Source: Halopiger djelfimassiliensis
GTDB taxonomy: Archaea > Halobacteriota > Halobacteria > Halobacteriales > Natrialbaceae
Length of the DNA stretch: 60,454 bases
Direction of reading: 5' to 3'
Assembly (NCBI RefSeq): GCF_000455365.1
Contig: NZ_HG315686.1
Coordinates: 454,229 to 514,682, forward strand
Of this stretch, positions 18,546 through 26,916 are shown piece by piece (positions within the stretch are counted from its first letter, which is position 1; every line of letters begins with the position of its first letter). The position numbers and the translations under genes are program-made. Under the pieces are notes generated by a model, which was not told the origin of the DNA, did not search any database, and saw nothing but the letters and a program-made list of their open reading frames with translations.

Positions 18546-19152
18546 GGGTAGCCAGGGGTGACGTACGCGGACGGGTCCGTCGCAGTCGGGACGGTCGTTC
18601 CGGCGGGACTCGGTAGCGTTCGATCGCCGTGGATCGGTGATCGAACCGCCGCCCGCCGACGGAACGTCCAATCACACGACCGGACACGTCCGGGCATCAC
18701 TACGACCGAGGGGAGTAGATACGAATAAAGGACGTAGTCCGTTCACCCGAACAGTGCGTCGCCAGCCCGGGAAACACGGTGTTTCCGCGCCGGGATCGGG
18801 CCGATCTCGTTCACACACCGGTTCCCAGCGTCTCGAGCGGGACGGGTTCGATCGTGGTGAGTTTAGGTGAATTGGCCGACAGTTGGCCACAAAAGGGTCG
18901 ATTAATCACGGCGTTCGATCGTTGAAACCCGGTGTTTCGCTCACGAAATGCGACGTTTCGTCGAATAATGGGTTTCCTTCGATCGCGAAGGTACATCGTT
19001 ATAAAATACCGCTATCGCTTACCGATTGTATCGTTGGCACGTAATGCAGGGACCTTCGATACCAGTCTCGAACGGCTCCGATCGCCTCGTATCAACACCT
19101 CCCGCCACGAGGAGCGAACCGAACCGGCCCGCGACGACGGAAGAGAATACCG
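18546..19152. other. Intergenic region with an A+T-rich promoter-like core
   Basis: About 600 bases without a supported gene. The right half contains TTATAAAATA near 19000-19009, flanked by GGTA on the left and TACC on the right, about 145 bases before the ArsR-like gene. This may be its promoter with a longer leader, or a promoter for an RNA; no conserved structure was recognised. Confidence 0.45.
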
Positions 19153-19485
19153 ATGGCAACGAAGGCGAGTAATACGCGCTCGGAACCGTCTACGGATCCG
19201 TCGGCTCAGCTTGACGTCCTCGGGGACGAGTGTGCGCGAACGATCCTCGTCGCGACGAGTGACGGGCCGAAGACGGCAAAGGAGTTGACAAAGCGGACGG
19301 ATAGCTCGTCGGCGACGGTATACCGACGGATCAACAATCTCTTGGAGAGCGACCTCCTCGCGGAGTGCGTTCGCTTCGAGGACGACGGCTCACACACGAC
19401 GGCCTACGAAGCGACCGTCGAGAAGCTTCAGGTTCGGATCGGCGCGGACGGAATCGACGTCACGCTGTCGAGTACCGACGGGTAA
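19153..19485 (+). CDS. ArsR-like winged-helix transcriptional regulator
   Basis: A 110-residue protein. Residues 18-85 form a winged helix: LDVLGDECARTILVAT, then GPKTAKELTKRTDSSSATVYRRINNLLES, the helix-turn-helix, then a beta wing ECVRFEDDGSHTTAYEA. This resembles the haloarchaeal ArsR/HTH family that acts in the cytoplasm as repressors or activators. It lacks metal-binding cysteines apart from single Cys residues, so it is not a classical metal sensor. It sits 200 bases before the PadR-like gene. Target genes are not known. Confidence 0.8.
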   Translation: MATKASNTRSEPSTDPSAQLDVLGDECARTILVATSDGPKTAKELTKRTDSSSATVYRRINNLLESDLLAECVRFEDDGSHTTAYEATVEKLQVRIGADGIDVTLSSTDG

Positions 19486-19642
19486 TCGCATCAGTGAACT
19501 GTCCCATCGAGTCCGATCTCTCGGTATCGCCCCGTGAAACGATACCGGTGAAGGTTCTCGAACCAAGGACGGTCACGAGAACGGACAATTTAGTACGGGT
19601 CCGATTTTCTGAAAGATGTACTAACGAGGCTGTATGATACGG

Positions 19643-19652
19643 ATAACAAATA
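19643..19652 (+). promoter_or_regulatory. Glycan-locus decamer motif before the PadR gene
   Basis: ATAACAAATA, a variant of the repeated element ATAACAAAGC (last two bases differ), 43 bases before the PadR ATG and in the same orientation. If the PadR protein binds the motif, this would be autoregulation (inference). Confidence 0.5.
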
Positions 19653-19685
19653 TCTACTCAGTGGAACGGTCACTGTGATTGAGCA

Positions 19686-19961
19686 ATGCACGATCTGACC
19701 GGCTTCCAGCGGGATCTGCTGTACGTGATCGCGGGTGCCGATCGACCCTCCGGGCAAACGGTCAAAGACGAGGTAGAGAAGTACTACAGCTCGGAGATCA
19801 ATCACGGACGGCTGTATCCCAATCTGGATACGCTCGTCAACAAGGAACTCGTCGAAAAGGGACAACTCGACAGGCGAACGAACTATTATGCGATCACCGA
19901 CGCCGGTCGACAACAGATCGACGAGCGCCGAGAGTGGGAAGAACAGTACGTCGATTTCTAA
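19686..19961 (+). CDS. PadR family transcriptional regulator
   Basis: A 91-residue single winged-helix domain with the PadR pattern: GFQRDLLYVIAGADRPSGQTVKDEVEKYY (ends given), then INHGRLYPNLDTLVNKELVEKG with the recognition helix, and RRTNYYAITDAGRQQI as the wing and following strand. It lacks the long C-terminal dimerisation helices of many bacterial PadR proteins, as is common in haloarchaea. It is the first gene preceded by the decamer motif that recurs before the glycan genes to the right, making it the best local candidate for a regulator of that set, by position only. Confidence 0.88.
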   Translation: MHDLTGFQRDLLYVIAGADRPSGQTVKDEVEKYYSSEINHGRLYPNLDTLVNKELVEKGQLDRRTNYYAITDAGRQQIDERREWEEQYVDF

Positions 19962-20152
19962 CCGGGTCCGCCGGCGGACGACAGCGCCCGAAAATGGGGG
20001 CCGTACGTTTCCCGCGTTCCGTTTTCCGACTCGAGCCGCCGACACATATCGGCGTCCCCGTATCGTCCGGTCGATCCGTGCAGTGTGATCGCCGTCGGTT
20101 CGCCCGACGGCACGAACGGTACTGACACCCGGCGAGTGCGGATAGCACGGCC

Positions 20153-20162
20153 ATAACAAAGC
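20153..20162 (+). promoter_or_regulatory. Glycan-locus decamer motif before the DUF1616 gene
   Basis: Exact ATAACAAAGC, 37 bases before the ATG of the 21-codon upstream frame and 99 bases before the main gene. Confidence 0.6.
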
Positions 20163-20189
20163 ACCGACACGGTGACTGTGCGCTCGAGA

Positions 20190-20255
20190 ATGGTATTCGG
20201 ATCGTCCGTGATCGAAGCAGTTGCGAATCGACAACTCCGGGTGTATCGGCAATGA
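20190..20255 (+). CDS. Candidate 21-codon upstream frame coupled to the DUF1616 gene
   Basis: ATG at 20190 encodes a 21-residue peptide starting MVFGSSVIEA and ending LRVYRQ; its TGA overlaps the next ATG (CAATGA). Its ATG is the first one after the decamer motif at the usual spacing, so a transcript from that promoter would meet this frame first. It is probably a mini-cistron or coupling leader. The peptide has no recognised similarity. Confidence 0.45.
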   Translation: MVFGSSVIEAVANRQLRVYRQ

Positions 20256-21241
20256 GTCTCCGGACGAGTACTCGACTGCGGCTTGGCTCCGTCCGGCAGT
20301 ATCCGGTCGATCTCGCGGTCGTCTCGGTCGCTGCGGTCGTCGCGTCCGTCGTCGTTACGTCGTTTGCCGCCGGGAATTCACTGCGGTTGCTCGCAACCCT
20401 TCCGCTGGTGTTGTTTCTGCCGGGGTACGCGCTCGTCTCGATGCTGTTTCCGGCCGCCGAGCGCGACGCACGCGAGACGGCCGCGACGGAAATCGAAACC
20501 TATCCGCGCGGTATCGATGTCGCCGAACGGCTCGGCCTCTCGTTCGTGCTCTCGATCTCGATCCTGCCGCTTCTCGCGCTCGCGTTGCCGGCGACCGAGT
20601 GGGGACTGGCTACCGAACCGCTCGCAGGGGTACTCGGCGCTATCACCGTCGTGTGTGCCCAACTCGGCGTGGTTCGACGGCTTCGGACGCCGGACGCGGA
20701 GCGGTTCACGGTGACGCCGCTGGTCTCGTTCGCTTGGCTTCGCCGCGGCGAGGGGGCCGTCGCGACGGCGTCGTCGATACTGCTCGTCGCGGCGGTCGCG
20801 ACGGCGGTCGGTGCATTGCTCGTCGGGTTCATCGTGCCGACCTCGACCGGCGGCTTTACCGAACTCGGACTCTACACCGAAAACGAGGACGGCGACCTCG
20901 TCGCCGGCGAACTCCCCGACGAAATCGAACCCGGCGAGTCGATTCCGGTAACCGTCACCGTCGAGAACCACGAGGGCGAGGAGACGGCATACACGCTCGT
21001 CATCCAAGAGCAGACCCTCGAGGACGGAACGGTAGTCGATCGGACACGACTTCAGGAGATCGACGCCACCGTCTCGGCCGACGCGACCGCCACTGGCGAG
21101 CGGACGATCACGCCGACAGCGACCCCGGGCGAGACGGTCCGGATCAGCGCCCTCCTCTACGAGGGGGAGCCGCCGGCGGAGCCGACCAACGACAACGCCG
21201 CCGAGGACACGTACTTCTGGATCACCGTCTCCGACGAGTGA
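20252..21241 (+). CDS. DUF1616-like membrane protein
   Basis: A 329-residue protein with four hydrophobic segments in the first 210 residues (about 20-45, 47-66, 95-116 and 167-190) followed by an extracellular beta-rich domain at residues 205-329 (SIPVTVTVENHEGEETAYTLV is its first strand pair). The arrangement, with VLFLPGYALVSMLFP in the second segment, is typical of DUF1616 proteins found with archaeal and bacterial surface polysaccharide genes. Translation is probably coupled to a short upstream frame through ATGA. Function is unknown; location and motif suggest a role in envelope glycan assembly. Confidence 0.8.
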   Translation: MSLRTSTRLRLGSVRQYPVDLAVVSVAAVVASVVVTSFAAGNSLRLLATLPLVLFLPGYALVSMLFPAAERDARETAATEIETYPRGIDVAERLGLSFVLSISILPLLALALPATEWGLATEPLAGVLGAITVVCAQLGVVRRLRTPDAERFTVTPLVSFAWLRRGEGAVATASSILLVAAVATAVGALLVGFIVPTSTGGFTELGLYTENEDGDLVAGELPDEIEPGESIPVTVTVENHEGEETAYTLVIQEQTLEDGTVVDRTRLQEIDATVSADATATGERTITPTATPGETVRISALLYEGEPPAEPTNDNAAEDTYFWITVSDE

Positions 21242-21618
21242 CGTCGCCCTGAGCGGCACAGTCGTCGCGTCTCGTTCGACCGGACTCTTCTCGAGGGACC
21301 GTCGGAGGCTCGAGCACGGGGTTTCGTCACGGCTCCGGATCGCTCGCAGCGTCGAACCGATCGGTTCCGGTTCGAGATGCGTTCGCCGTCGGTCCCGAAC
21401 GTTCCGCCGGACGGGAATGGACCATCGGTCCCCGTGGCTCACGAGCTGGGGTAACCGGCGAGGACGGGTCCGGGCGGGAATCGCCGCGGCGTCGCTCGAG
21501 ATCGGGAACCGGTGGTGCCGTGTCTGAAATCAGCGGCCGACACCGACGGCGGTGGACTGGACGGGCGGGCCTCGGTGTCGGAGTGTGAGTTATCCAGTCC
21601 GGAGGGCAGTGAGAAACG
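21242..21618. other. Intergenic region between convergent genes
   Basis: About 380 bases between the DUF1616-like gene and the convergent DUF7344-like gene. Apparent open frames on both strands are Arg/Ser/Pro-rich and unsupported. Nothing else is recognised. Confidence 0.5.
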
Positions 21619-22167
21619 CTACTGGTGTCGACTCGCACGGCCACGCTCGAACGGGAACTGCAGTCCGGGCCGTCGCGAGACGTGCTGTACGACCGCGATC
21701 GCGAGAACGACGAGGCAGACGGCAAGCGCGACGAACGGCGCAACACCGGCCGTTACGGGGCCAACCGAAAGCCACGTGACCGCGAACGCGCCGACGCCGA
21801 GTGCCGTGGCCGCCGCGTAGATGCGGTGCCAGGGCCGCTGGGTCCCCAGCCGTCGATCGAGGTACGGCTCGAAGACCTCCTCGTCGGGGAGCAACTCGAT
21901 CGTGTGGCTGTCGGGGTCCCAGTCGACGATGCCGTGCTCCTCGAGCATCGGCAAGTGGGTCTGGTACAGCGAGATGTAGACCCGTCGTCGCTGGGTGCGC
22001 GTTACGTCGTCCGGATCGGTGTCGTTCTCCCAGGCGGCGACCTGTTCGACGAGCGGCGCGAGATCGCAGGAGCCGCGTTGCTGTTTCAGATACTGCACCG
22101 TCCGCCGCCTTCGGGCGTTACTGAACACGTCGAACAGTTCGGCCTGGGTGAGATCGTGTTCAGACAT
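21619..22167 (-). CDS. DUF7344-like winged-helix membrane protein
   Basis: A 182-residue relative of the proteins at 17543 and 44821. The N-terminal winged helix covers about residues 8-100 (ELFDVFSNARRRRTVQYL, then RRRVYISLYQTHLPMLEEHGIVDWD), followed by two hydrophobic segments near 118-137 and 141-161 and a basic C-terminus. It is divergent from the WbpD-like operon, separated by about 340 bases, so it could act on that promoter, which is inference. The QTHLPMLEE element is shared almost exactly with the third paralogue. Confidence 0.82.
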   Translation of the reverse strand: MSEHDLTQAELFDVFSNARRRRTVQYLKQQRGSCDLAPLVEQVAAWENDTDPDDVTRTQRRRVYISLYQTHLPMLEEHGIVDWDPDSHTIELLPDEEVFEPYLDRRLGTQRPWHRIYAAATALGVGAFAVTWLSVGPVTAGVAPFVALAVCLVVLAIAVVQHVSRRPGLQFPFERGRASRHQ

Positions 22168-22444
22168 GGGTGCCCTCGCGTTCCCGAGTCGGATGCCGAT
22201 CGGGGGTGGTCGGATACCTCACACCACTGCCTGACAGCCCAGTACCCTTTACTATCGCACGGCTACCCATCCGAAATCGAATTGTACCGGTTAGCTGCCG
22301 TGACTGACGGCTAATCCGACGTTTCCGGGCCGCTACACGACGGCTGCTGTCGATCGGCCGATACCACCGCAACTGCGAGCAAGAGACCGAATCGAACCCC
22401 CGCTCGAGGCTGTAGTTTCCGGCTACGGACCCGTCAAGGCGGGG

Positions 22445-22454
22445 ATAACAAAAC
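22445..22454 (+). promoter_or_regulatory. Glycan-locus decamer motif before the diacetamido-uronate operon
   Basis: ATAACAAAAC, 60 bases before the first ATG (the 34-codon upstream frame). It is the only motif copy before the five-gene operon at 22606-28018. Confidence 0.6.
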
Positions 22455-22504
22455 CTCGTTACCGGCTGTATCAGCACGATTCCCTCGCGGGTATCGAGTA
22501 AGCA

Positions 22505-22609
22505 ATGACACAACACGAACGACGCTACCGACGATTGCGAACTCGATCGCATACGACCGGGCCGCCCGCTCGCTCGAGAGTCGAAGTCGGCGGAGGTGGT
22601 CCCCAATGA
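22505..22609 (+). CDS. Candidate 34-codon upstream frame coupled to the acetyltransferase gene
   Basis: ATG at 22505 opens 34 codons of an Arg-rich peptide (starts MTQHERRYRR) whose TGA overlaps the ATG at 22606 (CAATGA, the same junction as before the DUF1616 gene). It lies downstream of the decamer motif. The strongly basic composition is unlike the acidic proteome, so the act of translation may matter more than the product. Confidence 0.4.
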   Translation: MTQHERRYRRLRTRSHTTGPPARSRVEVGGGGPQ

Positions 22610-23184
22610 GCGGGTACGAGTCCGGAACGGGGTGTACGATCGACGACGAAGCGACGGTCGGTTACGGCGAGTTCGACGAGCCGACCCGAATCGGCGACGA
22701 CGCGACGATCAGAGCCGGGTCCATCGTCTACGGCGACGTGACGATCGGCGACGAGTTCGCGACCGGCCACGACGTCCTGATTCGCGAGTCGACGACCGTC
22801 GGGGACGACGTACTCGTCGGGACGAAGACGGTCATCGACGGGCAGACGACGATCGGTTCGCACGTCAGCCTGCAGACGAACGTCTACGTGCCGACCGAGA
22901 CGACGATCGAGAGCAACGTCTTCATCGGCCCCGGTGCGGTCCTGACGAACGACGAGTATCCGATCCGGACCGACGACGGTCTCGATGGCCCGACAATCGA
23001 GACCGGCGCATCGGTCGGCGCGAACGCGACGCTGCTTCCGGGCGTCACCGTCGGCGAGAACGCCTTCGTCGCGGCGGGGGCCGTCGTCACCGACGACGTG
23101 CCCGCCGAGAGTCTCGCCGTTGGATCGCCAGCGACAACCCAGCCGCTCCCGGACCCCCTCGAGGGGCCGAACCAACTCGCATGA
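22606..23184 (+). CDS. Hexapeptide-repeat N-acetyltransferase (WbpD/WlbB-like)
   Basis: A 192-residue left-handed beta-helix protein with many hexapeptide repeats (IGDDATIRAG, VTIGDEFATG, VLVGTKTVI, TTIGSHVSL, VFIGPGAVL, VTVGENAFVAAGAVV). Members acetylate the 3-amino group of UDP-2-acetamido-3-amino-glucuronate using acetyl-CoA. The loop TNDEYPIR carries the typical Asn/Asp-Tyr features of WbpD-type enzymes. Translation is probably coupled to the upstream 34-codon frame, and the next gene starts in the overlap ATGA. The order with the following three genes matches the Wbp/Wlb pathway closely. Confidence 0.85.
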   Translation: MSGYESGTGCTIDDEATVGYGEFDEPTRIGDDATIRAGSIVYGDVTIGDEFATGHDVLIRESTTVGDDVLVGTKTVIDGQTTIGSHVSLQTNVYVPTETTIESNVFIGPGAVLTNDEYPIRTDDGLDGPTIETGASVGANATLLPGVTVGENAFVAAGAVVTDDVPAESLAVGSPATTQPLPDPLEGPNQLA

Positions 23185-24350
23185 CCGATCGGAAGACCTC
23201 CGCCCGGACCGAACGGACGGCCGGCTCGGAACGCGAGTCGGTCCCGATCGCCGATCCGGCCCTCAGTCGGGCGGCCATCGATCGCGTCGAGTCGGTCCTC
23301 ACTGGAGGGTCGCTCGCGGACGGCCCGGAGGTCCGGGCCTTCGAGTGCGAGTTCGCGACCTACTGTACCACCGAGCACGCGGTTGCGACGTCGAACGGGA
23401 CGACGGCGTTACACGCCGCGCTCGAGGCCCTTGGCGTCGAGGAGGGGGATGCAGTACTCACGTCGCCGTTCTCGTTTATCGCGAGCGCGAACGCGATCCG
23501 TCTCGCTGGCGGGACGCCCGTCTTCGCCGACATCGATCCCGATACCTATACGCTGGACCCCGACGCCGTCGAACGGGTCGTGACGGACCGCGACGACATC
23601 GTCGGTCTCTTGCCGGTTCACCTCTACGGGTTGCCCGCGCCGATGCCGGCCCTCTGTGAGATCGCGGCCGAACACGACCTGTTCGTGCTCGAGGACGCCT
23701 GTCAGGCACACGGAGCGATGATCGACCGGATCCGCGTCGGCGGGTTCGGCGACGCCGCCTGCTTCTCGTTTTATCCGACGAAGAACATGACGACCGGCGA
23801 AGGGGGGATGGTCACCACCGACCGCGACGACGTGGCCGCCGCCGTCGAACGATACGTCAACCACGGCAGGGGAGCCGACGACGCGGGCGGGTACGACCAC
23901 GTCGAACTGGGACACAACTATCGGATGACGAGTCTCGCCGCCGCGATCGGTCGGGCGCAACTCGACCGGCTGCCGGAGCTCAACGACGCGCGGCGGGAAA
24001 CAGCGGCCTACTACGACGACCGGCTCGCGACGGTCCCCGTCGAGACGCCGACGGAACCGGACGGCTACCGGCACGTCTACCACCAGTATACGATCCGAAC
24101 CGACGACCGGGACGGACTCGAGGCGACGCTTGCGGACCGAAACATCGAGACGGCGATCTACTACGACACGCCGATCCACCGCCAGCCGGCCTACGAGACG
24201 ATCAGCACCGCCGCGGCGTCGCTGCCGCGATCGGAGCAGGCAGCCGACGCGGTGCTGTCCCTGCCCGTCCATCCGACCCTCTCCGAGGACGATCGGCAGG
24301 CCGTCGTCGAAGCGATTCACGATCACTTCTCGCAGTCTGAGTCTTCATGA
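23181..24350 (+). CDS. DegT/DnrJ/EryC1 aminotransferase (WbpE/WlbC-like)
   Basis: A 389-residue PLP enzyme that would transfer an amino group from glutamate to UDP-3-keto-GlcNAcA. Lys201 in FYPTKNMTTGEGG is the PLP lysine, EDACQAHGA carries the PLP-ring aspartate, and SNGTTALHAAL is the phosphate-binding start. NYRMTSLAAAIGRAQL is the substrate-contacting family signature. ATG 23181 overlaps the acetyltransferase stop by four bases, and the next gene overlaps this stop likewise. An upstream in-frame extension lies in the acetyltransferase gene and is not real. Confidence 0.9.
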   Translation: MTDRKTSARTERTAGSERESVPIADPALSRAAIDRVESVLTGGSLADGPEVRAFECEFATYCTTEHAVATSNGTTALHAALEALGVEEGDAVLTSPFSFIASANAIRLAGGTPVFADIDPDTYTLDPDAVERVVTDRDDIVGLLPVHLYGLPAPMPALCEIAAEHDLFVLEDACQAHGAMIDRIRVGGFGDAACFSFYPTKNMTTGEGGMVTTDRDDVAAAVERYVNHGRGADDAGGYDHVELGHNYRMTSLAAAIGRAQLDRLPELNDARRETAAYYDDRLATVPVETPTEPDGYRHVYHQYTIRTDDRDGLEATLADRNIETAIYYDTPIHRQPAYETISTAAASLPRSEQAADAVLSLPVHPTLSEDDRQAVVEAIHDHFSQSESS

Positions 24351-25360
24351 CCACGGAACGAACTTCCACAGCGGCACGGACGGTACGGGTCGGCGTCATC
24401 GGGGCCGGGTCGATGGGTGAGAACCACGCGCGCGTCTACAGCGCGCTTCCGGATGCGGACCTCGTGGGGATCGCGGACCGCGATCGCGCCGTCGCGAGAC
24501 GGGTCGCCGACGAGTACGGCACCGAGGCGGTCGACGTCGAGACGTTGCGAAAGCGCTGTGATGCCGTTACCGTCGCCGTCCCGACGTGTGCCCACTACGA
24601 AACCGTCTCGCGGTGTCTCGAGGCCGGCGTCGACGTTCTGGTCGAGAAACCGATCGCCGAGACGGTCGAGCAGGGCCGGGAGCTGGCGGCTCTGGCACGG
24701 GATTCCGGCGCGGTCTTGCAGGTCGGCCACATCGAGCGGTTCAATCCGGCGGTCCGGGCGGTCGCCGATCTGATCGAGGACCTCGACGTCATCGGGATCG
24801 AAGCGGAGCGACTCGGCCCGCCGGTCGACCGAACGGCCCCGGGGAACGTCGTCTTCGACCTGATGGTCCACGACGTCGACGTCATCGGTGCGTTACTCGG
24901 CGAGCACCCGTCATCGCTCACGGCGATGGGTGCCGGAGACGGTCGGTACGCGACCGCGACGATACAGTACGACGACGTGCTCGCGTCGCTGACCGCGAGC
25001 AGGGTAACCCAGAAGAAAGTCCGAAAGCTCACGGTGACCGCCCGGGAGTGTCTCGTCGAGGTCGACTACCTCGAACAGTCCGTGTTGATCCACCGCGATT
25101 CCTATCCCGAGTATCTCGTCGACGATGGGCAGCGACGGTACCGCCACGAGCGGGTCGTCGAGCGGCCGCGAGTCGACAACGGCGAACCGCTCCGCCACGA
25201 ACTCGAATCGTTCGTCGAGACGGTCCGGTCCGGAACCGACCCCGAAGTCACCGCGGCGGACGGCGTCGCGGCCCTCGAGACCGTCCAGACGATCGATGCG
25301 TTGATCTCCGACGGGGACCCGGATCGGGAGCAGGAACTCGAGGGGGTGGGAGCGGGATGA
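24347..25360 (+). CDS. Gfo/Idh/MocA oxidoreductase (UDP-GlcNAc(A) 3-dehydrogenase, WbpB/WlbA-like)
   Basis: A 337-residue NAD-dependent oxidoreductase. The Rossmann motif VGVIGAGSMGENHARVY is at residues 14-30, VLVEKPIAET is the conserved catalytic Lys region, and GHIERFNPAVRA and DLMVHDVDVI match UDP-sugar 3-dehydrogenases of the WlbA group. The reaction would oxidise C3 of UDP-GlcNAc or its uronic acid. It is embedded in the operon with ATGA overlaps on both sides. Assignment of the C3 position follows from family resemblance and context. Confidence 0.87.
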   Translation: MTTERTSTAARTVRVGVIGAGSMGENHARVYSALPDADLVGIADRDRAVARRVADEYGTEAVDVETLRKRCDAVTVAVPTCAHYETVSRCLEAGVDVLVEKPIAETVEQGRELAALARDSGAVLQVGHIERFNPAVRAVADLIEDLDVIGIEAERLGPPVDRTAPGNVVFDLMVHDVDVIGALLGEHPSSLTAMGAGDGRYATATIQYDDVLASLTASRVTQKKVRKLTVTARECLVEVDYLEQSVLIHRDSYPEYLVDDGQRRYRHERVVERPRVDNGEPLRHELESFVETVRSGTDPEVTAADGVAALETVQTIDALISDGDPDREQELEGVGAG

Positions 25361-26916
25361 CCGACCGATCGGACGACCCGGACGAGGGAACGGATTCGGG
25401 GTCCGATCCGGCCGAATCGGTCGGACTCTACGACGCGAGCGTTCCCGAGAGCCGACAGCGGGAGCGACTGGTTGGGGGAGCGATACCCGTCGCCGTCTAC
25501 GGACTCGGCAAGATGGGGCTTCCGCTGGCGGCGGTCTACGCCGAGACGACCGGCAACGTAATCGGCGTCGATGTCGACCCCGCGGTCGTCGAGACGGTCG
25601 ACGCCGGCGAAAGCCACGTCGTCGGCGAACCGGGGCTCGACGAACTCGTCGCCGAACAGGTCGCGGCCGGTCGACTCTCGGCGACCACGGGCGGCCCCGC
25701 GGCCGCCGAAACAGCGAGGATCCACGTCGTCATCGTCCCGACGTTGCTCGACGAGGACGACGAACCGCGGCTGACGACGGTCGAGTCGGTGATCGACGAC
25801 GTCGCGGCCGGCCTCTCGCCGGGTGATCTGGTCGTCGTCGAGTCGACCCTCCCGCCGGGAACCTGTCGTGACGTCCTCGAGCCGCATCTGGCGGCCGAGA
25901 GCGGGCTCGAGAGCGACGCGTTCGGGCTCGCGTTCTGTCCGGAACGGACGTCCTCGGGGACCGCGCTGCGGGACATCCGCGGCCAGTACCCGAAAGTCGT
26001 CGGCGGCATCGACGACGAGAGTACGCGGGCCGCCGCAGTCGTCTACGACGAACTCTCGAGCAACGACGTCCACGAGGTGTCGGACGCGACCACGGCGGAG
26101 GCAGTGAAGGTGTTCGAGGGGATCTACCGCGACGTCAACATCGCGCTGGCCAACGAACTGGCCCGGACCGCCGACGAACTCGGGATTTCGGTCCGCGAGG
26201 CGATCGGGACGGCCAACGACCTGCCGATGTGCCAGCTTCACGACCCCGGTCCGGGCGTCGGCGGCCACTGTATTCCGTACTACCCGCATTTCCTGCTGTC
26301 CCGGGTCGAGGAACCGCTGGAACTGACCCGGACCGCACGGCGGGTCAACGACGGGATGCCGTCGGTCGTCGTCGACCGACTCGAGCGGGAGCTGTCGGCA
26401 ACCGGGGTTGCCGTCGCCGACGCGTCGGTGGCCGTGCTCGGGCTCACCTATCGTCCCGGCGTCGAGGAAACGCGGGCGTCGCCGGCGCTCGAGGTCATCG
26501 ACGAACTCCAGGCCCGCGGCGCGGACGTCGCCGGCGTCGACCCGCTGGTCGATCCGGCCGACTACGGCGCGTGTCCCGTCGGGATCGATGCTCTCGGCGA
26601 GCGCTCGTTCGACGGGGCGGTGCTCGTAACGCCACACGACGCGTTCGAGCGGATCGACTGGCACGACCTCGAGCCGATGATCGTCGTCGACGGCCGGGAT
26701 GCGGTCGATCTCTCGCGGACCGACCACCGGGAGTATACGCTCGGGGGAACTCAGCGCGGTCGGCCGCCGGGGCCGACGACCGACGACCATGACAGCGGAA
26801 CCGATCCGATCGCGGGATCGTCGACCGACCGTCGCGACGATCCCGACGATCAGCACGACGAATCGTCGACTGTACCGCGTCACTCGACCGAAACGAGTAC
26901 GAATGTACAAAGGTAA
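25357..26916 (+). CDS. Nucleotide sugar dehydrogenase (UDP-GlcNAc 6-dehydrogenase, WbpA/WecC-like)
   Basis: A 519-residue UDP-sugar 6-dehydrogenase. VAVYGLGKMGLPLAAVYAE (around residue 45) binds NAD, FCPERT and KVFEGIYRDVNIALANELA are family motifs, and Cys305 in GPGVGGHCIPYYP is the catalytic thiol. The last 70 residues are a hydrophilic, low-complexity tail rich in Asp, Thr and Arg that is not usual for the family. It oxidises C6 of UDP-GlcNAc or similar to the uronic acid, the first step of the pathway, although it is fourth in gene order. The ATG overlaps the upstream stop; the next gene begins within its last five codons. Confidence 0.9.
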   Translation: MTDRSDDPDEGTDSGSDPAESVGLYDASVPESRQRERLVGGAIPVAVYGLGKMGLPLAAVYAETTGNVIGVDVDPAVVETVDAGESHVVGEPGLDELVAEQVAAGRLSATTGGPAAAETARIHVVIVPTLLDEDDEPRLTTVESVIDDVAAGLSPGDLVVVESTLPPGTCRDVLEPHLAAESGLESDAFGLAFCPERTSSGTALRDIRGQYPKVVGGIDDESTRAAAVVYDELSSNDVHEVSDATTAEAVKVFEGIYRDVNIALANELARTADELGISVREAIGTANDLPMCQLHDPGPGVGGHCIPYYPHFLLSRVEEPLELTRTARRVNDGMPSVVVDRLERELSATGVAVADASVAVLGLTYRPGVEETRASPALEVIDELQARGADVAGVDPLVDPADYGACPVGIDALGERSFDGAVLVTPHDAFERIDWHDLEPMIVVDGRDAVDLSRTDHREYTLGGTQRGRPPGPTTDDHDSGTDPIAGSSTDRRDDPDDQHDESSTVPRHSTETSTNVQR